Assembly: GCA_003135995.1 (NCBI GenBank)
Contig: PNBM01000048.1
Location: 252-7,863, forward strand
DNA: 7,612 nucleotides
Direction of reading: 5' to 3'
Source of the DNA: Ignavibacteriota bacterium
Lineage (GTDB): Bacteria; Bacteroidota; Ignavibacteria; Tepidaquicellales; Tepidaquicellaceae
A model generated the notes under the pieces. The model searched no databases and was not told the origin of the DNA. It saw only the letters and a list, made by a program, of their open reading frames with translations. Below, one piece after another: positions 1 to 5,712 of the stretch. The position numbers and the translations under genes are program-made. The stretch's first letter is position 1. Each line of letters begins with the position of its first letter.

Positions 1-29
1 CTGACTACTGACTACTGGCTACTATCTAC
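1..29. repeat. Degenerate heptanucleotide tandem repeat (CTGACTA)n
   Basis: Four consecutive 7-base units are visible: CTGACTA, CTGACTA, CTGGCTA and CTATCTA, followed by a final C. The first two are identical and the next two each carry one or two changes, so the array decays rightwards. The window begins inside it, so its true length is unknown. Short heptamer arrays of this kind are known as dispersed intergenic repeats in several bacterial groups. No coding function is suggested. Confidence 0.75.
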
Positions 30-105
30 TTTGAAATAATAATATTTTTAAAAAAATAACGAATTATAAAAATAAATTCGAACAAACTCGGATTGGAGAA
101 AAAAA

Positions 106-666
106 ATGACCGAAGAAATAATAATAGCAGGATTTGGAGGACAGGGAGTATTATCGATGGGACAGACGCTGGGATATGCAGCAATGGTAGAGAAGAAGAA
201 CGTAACGTGGATGCCTTCATACGGACCTGAAATGCGCGGCGGAACGGCGAACTGCATAACGATAGTATCGGATGAAACAATCAGCTCTCCGATACTCTCG
301 AGTTTCGACACGGCGATAATATTGAACCAGCCATCGATGGAAAAATTTGAAAGCAAAGTAAAACCGGGCGGACTAATAATTTACGAATCGACAAACATAC
401 TTCACGCCTCGGAGCGCACGGATATAGAGATTTACCCGATACCTGCGGCAGATGCGGCAAACAAGCTAAACAACGTGAAAGTAGCCAACATGGTTCTTCT
501 CGGCGCATTTCTTGCAAAGAGACCGATAGTTCAAATCGACTCAATCATCGAGGCGTTAAAAAAAGTTTTACCGGAAAGATATCACAACCTGCTGCCTATG
601 AACAAAGAAGCCCTGCTAAAAGGAAAAGAACTTATGGAAGAGGTAATTGCAAGTATAAAGAAATAG
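106..666 (+). CDS. korC: 2-oxoacid:ferredoxin oxidoreductase, gamma subunit (KorC/VorC type)
   Basis: This is the gamma subunit of a CoA-dependent 2-oxoacid:ferredoxin oxidoreductase, most like the 2-oxoglutarate enzyme (2-oxoglutarate + CoA + oxidised ferredoxin to succinyl-CoA + CO2 + reduced ferredoxin). It is cytoplasmic, carries no cofactor itself, and works with alpha and beta (TPP and Fe-S) subunits. The 186 residues are full length for a stand-alone gamma subunit. Two family signatures are clear: GFGGQGV at residues 9-15 and SYGPEMRGGTANC at 38-50; a third conserved stretch runs from about 111 to 135 (PIPAADAAN, then VANMVLLGAF). The start is well supported by a GGAG Shine-Dalgarno at 95-98, seven bases before the ATG, the best ribosome binding site in the window. 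Alpha and beta genes are not in view and may lie upstream beyond the heptamer repeat. The gene looks more GC-rich than its neighbours and favours A/G-ending codons (ATA, GGA, ACG, TCG). Substrate (2-oxoglutarate, branched-chain or other 2-oxoacid) cannot be settled from this subunit alone. Confidence 0.88.
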   Translation: MTEEIIIAGFGGQGVLSMGQTLGYAAMVEKKNVTWMPSYGPEMRGGTANCITIVSDETISSPILSSFDTAIILNQPSMEKFESKVKPGGLIIYESTNILHASERTDIEIYPIPAADAANKLNNVKVANMVLLGAFLAKRPIVQIDSIIEALKKVLPERYHNLLPMNKEALLKGKELMEEVIASIKK

Positions 667-1011
667 CTAATTCGTTTGAGATATAAAGAAATAAATTAAT
701 TTTTATGAATAATATCCGTGCATACGGAAAAGAGCAATATAAAAATATTATAACTGTGTTTTAAGATAATCTTTCCTTTTGTATTTATATAATCATTCAA
801 AACAATTCTGCGATATAAAATTCAAATCATCACTGATAAGAAAACCCAAAAATATTTTTTCGAAATTTCTAAATAAAATTAAACTTTTTTATTTCAAGTT
901 TTGTTCTGTAATTCAGTAATATTAATTTACATTAATTTACAAACAAATAATGCCGTTGGTGTTACCTTTCCTTAATTTGTTTGTGTGGAATAATTAAAAT
1001 TTTAGAATTAA
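667..1011. other. 345-base AT-rich spacer without a convincing gene
   Basis: No credible open reading frame is present on either strand. It holds a small perfect palindrome TCCGT-GCAT-ACGGA (715-728), which is not followed by a T-run and so is a poor terminator. A 10-base direct repeat ATTAATTTAC occurs twice in tandem (921-930, 931-940). A 10-base perfect inverted repeat spans 939-984. The remainder is A/T-rich with homopolymer runs. Promoter elements for the downstream small gene may be here, but I could not identify a convincing consensus. Confidence 0.6.
939..984. repeat. 10-bp perfect inverted repeat upstream of the small hypothetical gene
   Basis: ACAAACAAAT (939-948) is the exact reverse complement of ATTTGTTTGT (975-984), with a 26-base loop between. 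The left arm overlaps the second copy of the ATTAATTTAC direct repeat. The loop contains 952-966, which matches the left arm region of the hairpin repeat at 7461-7478 except for one missing TTG. The right arm ends 27 bases before the ATG at 1012. It could be a decayed repeat element or a protein-binding palindrome; the sequence does not decide. Confidence 0.5.
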
Positions 1012-1242
1012 ATGAAATTCAGAATTATTTATTCAATGCAAAACGAACTATACCAGGTACAAACAAAACAAATCTTTGCCAATTGGGAAACGTTAAAACA
1101 TTATTTTTTTACTAATTCGAGGGGTGAATTAGTAAAATCAAAGGGCTTTTCAACTGCAAAGCAAGCAAAAGCGTGGGTCTGCTACAAGTACCCGGAACGG
1201 AAATTAATTGATTCCGATCAAAGTATAGCTTTTACCAATTAA
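1012..1242 (+). CDS. Small hypothetical protein (76 aa)
   Basis: I do not recognise this family. The 76-residue product is hydrophilic and rather basic, has no signal peptide or membrane segment, and has aromatic residues spread along it (FRIIYS at 3-8, a WETLKHYFF stretch near 25-33, WVCYKYPE near 55-62). This reads like a small folded alpha/beta domain rather than random translation. The section GFSTAKQAKAWV (about 45-56) looks like a helix preceded by a turn. The ATG at 1012 is the first in frame; no Shine-Dalgarno is seen, as for most genes here. It is alone on its strand, preceded by an inverted repeat and converging on the subtilase gene. Coding status rests on plausible composition and an uninterrupted frame in an AT-rich background, so it is only moderately secure. 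Confidence 0.55.
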   Translation: MKFRIIYSMQNELYQVQTKQIFANWETLKHYFFTNSRGELVKSKGFSTAKQAKAWVCYKYPERKLIDSDQSIAFTN

Positions 1243-1270
1243 AAATAGGGTAAATAAATTTTTTAACGAA

Positions 1271-1295
1271 CAGGAGTTCTAAATTTCTATTCCTG
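1271..1295. terminator. Weak hairpin between convergent genes
   Basis: CAGGAGT (1271-1277) can pair with ATTCCTG (1289-1295) with one G-U pair and an 11-base loop. It lies between the stop of the small hypothetical gene (1242) and the stop of the subtilase (1305), where a bidirectional terminator would be expected. Neither side has a proper T-run, so the call is weak. Confidence 0.25.
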
Positions 1296-1304
1296 AAAAT
1301 TCAA

Positions 1305-2990
1305 TTATTTATTTTCCTGAGCGTATTTATATGCTCTCATTATATCAATCACACCGCCTGATTTTGACAGTGATGAAAAAGAAACTTTCTGGCCTTCTTC
1401 TTTCACCTGGACTTTTAAACCTTCATATTTTCGAACTGAATTTACAAGAATAATTTTTAAATCAGCGGCTTTTAATTCCGGGAAAAATCCTTTTAAAATT
1501 GCCGCGACGCCTGAAGCTTCCGGTGCAGCCATGCTTGTTCCGCTTTCGGTTTTATATCCGCCTCCGGGTACAGTTGAATTGATTTCAACTCCGGGTGCAA
1601 AAAGATCTACAAGCTTTACGGAATAATTTGAAAAAGATGCCATCAGGTCAAAATTGCCGTTTAAATTATCAGGGTCTTTATCTTCATTCCAAATCTTCAT
1701 CCATGTGCTCGCACCAACAACAATCAAATTAGAAAAATATTTCATCTTTCCGTTTTCAAGATAATATTTTGGAGGGTAATTATTTTTTTCGCCAATATCC
1801 AGACCTTCGTTTCCTGAAGCTACTACAAATAATACTCCTTTAGATTCGGCATATTTAATTGCTTCCGTGACATATTCTGAATTAGGAGAGAAATATTTTC
1901 CGGCTGACAAATTAATTATGCTTGCACCATTATCAACTGCATACCTGATTCCGTTGGCTACATCTTTGTCTCTTTCATCTCCTTCGTCCGGTACAACTCT
2001 CAGACACATAATCTTGGCGAATGGTGCCTGACCAATGCCTTTTTTATTTGCCGCAATGATTCCCGAAACGTGTGTTCCGTGTAATTCACCCTTAGTTTTA
2101 ATATCATTATCACCGTAATTTTTTTCACTCAAATCTTTAGGGTCGTCGCCTATTAATGTGCCCGTGCTTGTTGTGTCAAATAACACATTCATTTTTACTT
2201 CATAATCTTTTCTTAAATCTTCAATACCGTTTTTATCTATATCGTATAACATTTTTATCATCAATATTGTATTTGCGGCATCTTTGTATTCATCTTTCAA
2301 TGTAGAAGAAATTTCTTTCAGCTTGACAGGGTCAGTCGGATAATTTTTTTTCTGTAATACTTTTTCCGCATCGGCAAGTTGTTTGGTTGTTTCTTTCGCA
2401 AACTTTAGAATAGATTTTGTTTCATCGTATTTACTGTTATACTCGGCAAGTACTTTTTTATAATAACTGTCGCCGGCGGAAACATTTTCGTGTTTAAGTC
2501 TTTGCAATTCCCGCGTGGCTTCAAGATTAAGATTTGTAGCTTTACCCAGGAAATTCCAGCCGTGAATGTCATCAACATATCCGTTTCCGTCATCATCCAC
2601 ACCATCTTTCCCGTCTCTCTCAGATTTATTCACCCAGAAGTTATCTTTTAAATCGGGATGGTCTATATCAAAACCCGTATCCATTACTGCAACAATGATT
2701 GTGTCAGGGTGAGGAGCGGGGTTTAACGATTTTATATATTCATAAAACTCGAGTGTACTTGTTCCTTCGTATCCGTCTTTATCGGGGCTCAATTGCGCCC
2801 AGTCGGGAATATCGTTTTTATGAATAAAAGAATATATCTGTTTAAAATATTTAGTGTATATCGTGTATTCCGGGCTGTTAATGAATTTCTGATACGGGTC
2901 CGGAACGCTGTTGGAGTTTAAATTAAACGCGGAAAAAGTAATAGTAATAAATACTATTAAATAGGAAATCATTTTCTTATAAGGATTCAT
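1305..2990 (-). CDS. Secreted subtilisin-like serine peptidase (S8 family, Bacteroidota type)
   Basis: This is an endopeptidase of the S8 subtilase family, probably exported. The 561-residue product starts with a short basic n-region and a hydrophobic stretch (about 7-22) resembling a signal peptide. The full catalytic set is present: Asp104 in VMDTGFDIDHPDL, His304 in HGTHVSG, oxyanion Asn394 in ASGNEG, and Ser486 in GTSMAAPEASG, so the enzyme should be active. A DDDGNGYVDD block (132-141), possibly calcium-binding, leads into HGWNFLG. Between Asp and His there is a long insert (about 150-300), rich in Lys/Glu and likely helical or coiled-coil. From family knowledge this arrangement is usual in Bacteroidota subtilases of this type, so the insert is not a fusion artefact. 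No T9SS sorting domain follows the catalytic domain; the protein ends about 75 residues after the Ser motif, suggesting periplasmic or Sec-only export. The ATG at 2990 sits directly before the signal peptide. It is divergent from the prenyl synthase gene and stands alone. Its substrate is unknown. Confidence 0.9.
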   Translation of the reverse strand: MNPYKKMISYLIVFITITFSAFNLNSNSVPDPYQKFINSPEYTIYTKYFKQIYSFIHKNDIPDWAQLSPDKDGYEGTSTLEFYEYIKSLNPAPHPDTIIVAVMDTGFDIDHPDLKDNFWVNKSERDGKDGVDDDGNGYVDDIHGWNFLGKATNLNLEATRELQRLKHENVSAGDSYYKKVLAEYNSKYDETKSILKFAKETTKQLADAEKVLQKKNYPTDPVKLKEISSTLKDEYKDAANTILMIKMLYDIDKNGIEDLRKDYEVKMNVLFDTTSTGTLIGDDPKDLSEKNYGDNDIKTKGELHGTHVSGIIAANKKGIGQAPFAKIMCLRVVPDEGDERDKDVANGIRYAVDNGASIINLSAGKYFSPNSEYVTEAIKYAESKGVLFVVASGNEGLDIGEKNNYPPKYYLENGKMKYFSNLIVVGASTWMKIWNEDKDPDNLNGNFDLMASFSNYSVKLVDLFAPGVEINSTVPGGGYKTESGTSMAAPEASGVAAILKGFFPELKAADLKIILVNSVRKYEGLKVQVKEEGQKVSFSSLSKSGGVIDIMRAYKYAQENK

Positions 2991-3165
2991 GATATCTGAA
3001 TAAAATTATTTAATTATAATAACTTAAAACGCTTTATTAAAATATAAAATGCAATTAGTTCGTATAATGCTGCGGATGAGAGAAAAGAGATTTTAAATAA
3101 TCATTCAAATTGTATTATATTAGTCTATTAAAATAGTTATTTTTATTGTTCAAAATACAAAATAA
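2991..3165. promoter_or_regulatory. AT-rich divergent intergenic region, presumed promoters both ways
   Basis: The subtilase reads left and the prenyl synthase reads right from this 175-base spacer, so promoters for both must lie here or within the flanking genes. The sequence is very A/T-rich. A small palindrome CTATT-AA-AATAG lies at 3125-3136, 30 bases before the prenyl synthase start. I could not find a clear Bacteroidota-type (TTTG, then TAnnTTTG) or sigma-70 consensus pair, so this call rests on gene arrangement only. Confidence 0.35.
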
Positions 3166-4155
3166 ATGATTAAAGATTATAAAGATAAATATACGGGATA
3201 TAAGGAAATCATCGATGATAAGTTAAACAATGTCTTTGAAAAAAATGTACCGGCAGAAATTTATGAACCGTTGATTTATATATTATCGGGAGGCGGAAAA
3301 CGTATCAGACCGGTTTTACTTCTGTTTTCGTGTGAAGCGGTCGGCGGGAATTATATGGATGCCATCTATGCTGCCGTTTCAGTGGAAATGCTTCATAATT
3401 TCACATTGATTCATGATGATATTATGGATAATGCGGATAAGAGGAGAGGAAAAGAAACCATACATAAAAAGTGGAACAGGGATGTTGCAATTCTTTCCGG
3501 AGATGCACTTCTCGGTCTTGCATATAATACTCTTTTAAAAACAAAGTCGGAAAATATTCAGCAAATCACACAGGCTTTTACGGAAGGAATAATCGAAGTT
3601 TGTGAAGGACAGGGTTTTGATAAAGAATTTGAGGTAAAAGGAAATGTCAGTCCCGAAGAATATTTAATGATGATAAATAAAAAAACATCGCAATTGCTGG
3701 TAAGTTGTGCGAAAATAGGCGCTCTGATTGGAAACGCAGATGCGAATTCAATAAAATATTTAGTCAATTATGCCGAACACATAGGTCTTGCATTTCAAAT
3801 TCAGGATGACCTACTCGATATAACAGCCGACGAAAAAAAATTCGGGAAGAAAATCGGAGGAGATTTAAGAGAAGGAAAAAAGACTTATTTGCTGTTAAAA
3901 GCTCTCGATGTTGTTGATGTGAAAAGGGATAAAATTATTTTGGAATCCATTTTAGCTAACAAAGGTTTAAAAGATGACGAGGATATTTTTAAAGTTAAAG
4001 AAATTTATAAAAGATATGATGTAATTGATTCAGCATTGAACGAAATTGAAAGATATACCGTAAAGGCGAATGAATATCTGAATGAATTGAAAAATAAAGA
4101 AGGTCGGGATTCACTCATTTGGTTTTCGGATATGCTGCTGAGCAGAAGCACTTAG
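3166..4155 (+). CDS. Short-chain polyprenyl diphosphate synthase (farnesyl/geranylgeranyl type)
   Basis: A trans-isoprenyl diphosphate synthase that condenses isopentenyl diphosphate onto allylic diphosphates to make precursors for quinones, undecaprenol or carotenoids; cytoplasmic, Mg2+-dependent. The 329 residues are normal for the family. Conserved blocks in order are GGGKRIRP (42-49), the first Asp-rich motif HDDIMDNADKRRG (83-95, DDxxD at 84-88), GDALLG (112-117), and the second Asp-rich motif FQIQDDLLD (210-218, DDxxD at 214-218) followed by a Lys/Gly-rich GKKIGGDLREGKKT segment. The residue five before the first Asp is Phe79, with Thr at the next position and no two-residue insertion in DDxxD. 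By the known chain-length rules a bulky residue there limits product length, so FPP or GGPP is more likely than octaprenyl diphosphate; this is inference. The ATG at 3166 has no Shine-Dalgarno. A long hairpin repeat begins about 10 bases after the stop. It could be named ispA or a crtE-like gene, but the product is not certain enough for a symbol. Confidence 0.9.
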   Translation: MIKDYKDKYTGYKEIIDDKLNNVFEKNVPAEIYEPLIYILSGGGKRIRPVLLLFSCEAVGGNYMDAIYAAVSVEMLHNFTLIHDDIMDNADKRRGKETIHKKWNRDVAILSGDALLGLAYNTLLKTKSENIQQITQAFTEGIIEVCEGQGFDKEFEVKGNVSPEEYLMMINKKTSQLLVSCAKIGALIGNADANSIKYLVNYAEHIGLAFQIQDDLLDITADEKKFGKKIGGDLREGKKTYLLLKALDVVDVKRDKIILESILANKGLKDDEDIFKVKEIYKRYDVIDSALNEIERYTVKANEYLNELKNKEGRDSLIWFSDMLLSRST

Positions 4156-4164
4156 ATATATTTC

Positions 4165-4219
4165 TTGTAGCCGCAGGTCTAAGATTCCGATTTATCGGAA
4201 CTTTAGCCTGCGAGAACAA
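4165..4219. repeat. Long imperfect hairpin repeat just downstream of the prenyl synthase
   Basis: A nested palindrome can be folded almost end to end. TTGT (4165-4168) pairs with ACAA (4216-4219); CGCAGG (4172-4177) with CCTGCG (4207-4212); CTAAG (4179-4183) with CTTTAG (4201-4206) with one bulge; and TTCCGAT (4185-4191) with ATCGGAA (4194-4200) over a two-base loop. It starts ten bases after the stop codon of the prenyl synthase. No T-run follows, so it is not a classical intrinsic terminator, but it could protect the 3' end of the message. Its CGCAGG/CCTGCG arms resemble dispersed REP-like elements seen in many genomes. Confidence 0.65.
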
Positions 4220-4348
4220 ATTTCGGATGAATTTTAATAACCGATTTATGCTTAAAATATTGTTGGTATCTACAAAGAACTTAGTATCAAACGCGAGAGT
4301 AAAAATTTTAAAAAGATTAATTAAGGGGAATAATTTCACAAAGTAAAA

Positions 4349-4390
4349 AACCTCACCCCTGGCCCCTCTCCTGAAAGGAGAGGGGGAATT
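4349..4390 (+). repeat. Pyrimidine-rich palindromic dispersed repeat, copy 1
   Basis: The core is a perfect 10-bp stem, CCCCTCTCCT (4363-4372) against AGGAGAGGGG (4376-4385), with a three-base GAA loop, preceded by an AACCTCACCCCTGG leader. A second, more diverged copy in the opposite orientation lies at 7409-7450. This type of C/T-rich hairpin is a common dispersed intergenic element in bacterial genomes. Here it ends about 15 bases before the HPr start, placing a very stable hairpin in the 5' untranslated region. The right arm contains an AGGAG Shine-Dalgarno-like string that would be hidden when the stem forms. Confidence 0.75.
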
Positions 4391-4405
4391 TCATATAATG
4401 TATAA

Positions 4406-4672
4406 ATGATAGAAAAAGAAGTTACGATTATAAATAAAGCAGGAATGCACACAAGACCTGCATCTACGATTGTAAAAATTGCGGCTAAATATAAGTCGGA
4501 TTTTTTTATATCGAAAGATGATTTTGAAGTAAATGGGAAAAGTATAATAGGCGTTATGACGTTAGCCGCGGAACAGGGCTCAAAGTTAATGTTAAGATTC
4601 GAGGGTGATGACGAACAGGATTTTTCAAAAGAAATGGTAGATTTTTTCGAAAGGGGATTCGACGAACTTTAA
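4406..4672 (+). CDS. ptsH: HPr family phosphocarrier protein
   Basis: A small cytoplasmic phosphocarrier. In sugar phosphotransferase systems it is phosphorylated by enzyme I on a histidine and passes the phosphate on; in many bacteria HPr kinase/phosphorylase also modifies a serine for regulation. The 88 residues are full length. The active-site motif GMHTRPA places the catalytic His at residue 15 with Arg17 and Pro18, and the regulatory serine is present at position 46 in NGKSIIGVMTLA (43-54). Both phosphorylation sites are therefore kept. The ATG at 4406 aligns with the normal HPr N-terminus. It overlaps by two bases (ATGA) the stop of a three-codon mini-ORF starting at 4398. The secreted peptidase gene begins eight bases after its stop, so the two are probably co-transcribed. 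No enzyme I or HPr kinase gene is in view, so a role in transport versus regulation cannot be told. Confidence 0.93.
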   Translation: MIEKEVTIINKAGMHTRPASTIVKIAAKYKSDFFISKDDFEVNGKSIIGVMTLAAEQGSKLMLRFEGDDEQDFSKEMVDFFERGFDEL

Positions 4673-4680
4673 TTCATCTG

Positions 4681-5649
4681 ATGAAAACAAAACTACTTTT
4701 TAATTCTTTTTTATTTATAATTCTTTTCTTGTATCGTGATTCTGCTACTTCCGGACAAACTACCGAATTTAATTTAAAAAACTTCCCGAATTCGTTTTAT
4801 AATATTGTAAATTTACCCGATTCTTCTCTTTTATCCGTATATATTGCAATTTATACTGACGACGATGTAAATAATTTTTTTATCTTGCATAATAATAAAA
4901 ACGAAAATTGTTTTTTAACTAATGAAAATTTTATTTACGCAAAAATTAAAACCGGAGAATATCCATTATTAAATTTCCATTTCCCTTTCCTTTCAATAAA
5001 ATATAACGTTATTCCGTATCTTTACCCGGGTTTCATAATAAAAATGTTTTATATACTCAATAAAATCAAATTCAGTCCGAGAATATCCGATGCTATGCGA
5101 AACAATGAGGAGCAATTAAAATATAAAAGAAGAGGATGGTCGAATGTAGAATCTTCGCCTCACCTGCTGGGTATTGCTATGGACCTGAGTTATTTTACGC
5201 GTTGGGAAAGGGATGAAGTGAAGAAATTATCGGCTTCGCTCGGCATTCATTTCCTTGAACACGGCGGGAGAGGTAATCATCACATTCATCTGCAGGACGA
5301 AGAAGTCTGGTCGGATATTAAAGATTTCGAAGCAAACAGACTTTCCGATACGTTAAATAAATATATTAAAATAAATAATACAATATTAAAACCATATTTT
5401 GTAAAGACAGGAAACGAAAAATCCGGAGACGATATTAAATTTTATTTTTATTCCGACAGAAATGAAATTATCAAAATAGAAATCGAAAATTTATTCGGAC
5501 AGAAACGGGCATCCATTTCCGCAGGTGTATTCGAACCGGGTAATCACACAATGTTTATTCATAAAGATTTTCTGAAGAAAGGAACTTATATTATAAAATA
5601 TTTCCGGAATAATATTTTTTATAGGGAAGAATGTGTTTTTATGAATTGA
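4681..5649 (+). CDS. Secreted M15-like (D-Ala-D-Ala carboxypeptidase fold) peptidase with T9SS-like C-terminal domain
   Basis: Probably an exported zinc peptidase acting on peptidoglycan peptides. The 322-residue product starts with a signal peptide (basic MKTK, hydrophobic about 5-17, cleavage likely near 22-25). Residues about 30-130 match no domain I know. The catalytic part is recognised by SPHLLGIAMD (159-168), which fits the M15/LAS pattern S-x-H-x-x-G-x-A-x-D with His161 and Asp168 as zinc ligands. It is followed by LGIHFLEHGG (Glu193, a candidate general base) and NHHIHL (199-204), where His203 or a neighbour would be the third ligand. The C-terminal region (about 240-322) is beta-rich: IKIEIENLFGQ, then a PGNH turn, then LKKGTYIIKYF. 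This resembles the type IX secretion sorting domain or a FlgD-like Ig fold, although the usual opening NP motif is missing. It follows HPr by eight bases and ends just before a likely terminator. The family could be one of the M15-related DUFs (for example DUF5715); the enzymatic call is inferred from motifs. Confidence 0.68.
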   Translation: MKTKLLFNSFLFIILFLYRDSATSGQTTEFNLKNFPNSFYNIVNLPDSSLLSVYIAIYTDDDVNNFFILHNNKNENCFLTNENFIYAKIKTGEYPLLNFHFPFLSIKYNVIPYLYPGFIIKMFYILNKIKFSPRISDAMRNNEEQLKYKRRGWSNVESSPHLLGIAMDLSYFTRWERDEVKKLSASLGIHFLEHGGRGNHHIHLQDEEVWSDIKDFEANRLSDTLNKYIKINNTILKPYFVKTGNEKSGDDIKFYFYSDRNEIIKIEIENLFGQKRASISAGVFEPGNHTMFIHKDFLKKGTYIIKYFRNNIFYREECVFMN

Positions 5650-5652
5650 TAT

Positions 5653-5672
5653 TTCTGACGCAGAATTTTTTT
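5653..5672 (+). terminator. Intrinsic terminator after the HPr-peptidase pair
   Basis: TTCTG (5653-5657) pairs perfectly with CAGAA (5661-5665) over a three-base ACG loop, followed at once by seven T residues (5666-5672). It starts four bases after the peptidase stop codon. The geometry is right for a rho-independent terminator, though the five-pair stem with two G-C pairs is weak. It lies in the convergent gap with tadA. Confidence 0.5.
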
Positions 5673-5712
5673 AATTAATGATCTTTTCTGAGTTTTTGTA
5701 GTATAGCACTTA

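Noticed and set aside
48..544. Minus-strand frames opposite the oxidoreductase gamma gene
   Set aside because: They have low-complexity hydrophobic or serine-rich translations and lie entirely antisense to a gene with clear family motifs.
715..728. Terminator after the oxidoreductase gamma gene
   Set aside because: The five-base palindrome lies 49 bases past the stop and has no T-run on either side.
921..984. CRISPR-like or attachment-site repeats
   Set aside because: There are only two short tandem units and one inverted repeat, with no regular spacers, no cas genes, no integrase and no tRNA nearby.
1455..1800. Possible frameshift or domain loss at the C-terminal end of the subtilase
   Set aside because: The Ser motif and all following strands are in one uninterrupted frame, and the ending about 75 residues after the catalytic Ser is normal for the family.
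2090..2545. The Asp-to-His insert in the subtilase as a novel fused domain
   Set aside because: From family knowledge, long charged inserts here occur in many Bacteroidota subtilases with the same DDDGNGY block, so it is a subfamily feature rather than a fusion.
4119..4346. A 75-residue plus-strand frame overlapping the end of the prenyl synthase
   Set aside because: It overlaps the real gene in another frame and reads straight through the hairpin repeat at 4165-4219. The tail after the repeat (MNFNNRF onwards) has no recognisable domain and no start signal, so it is most likely repeat-derived non-coding sequence.
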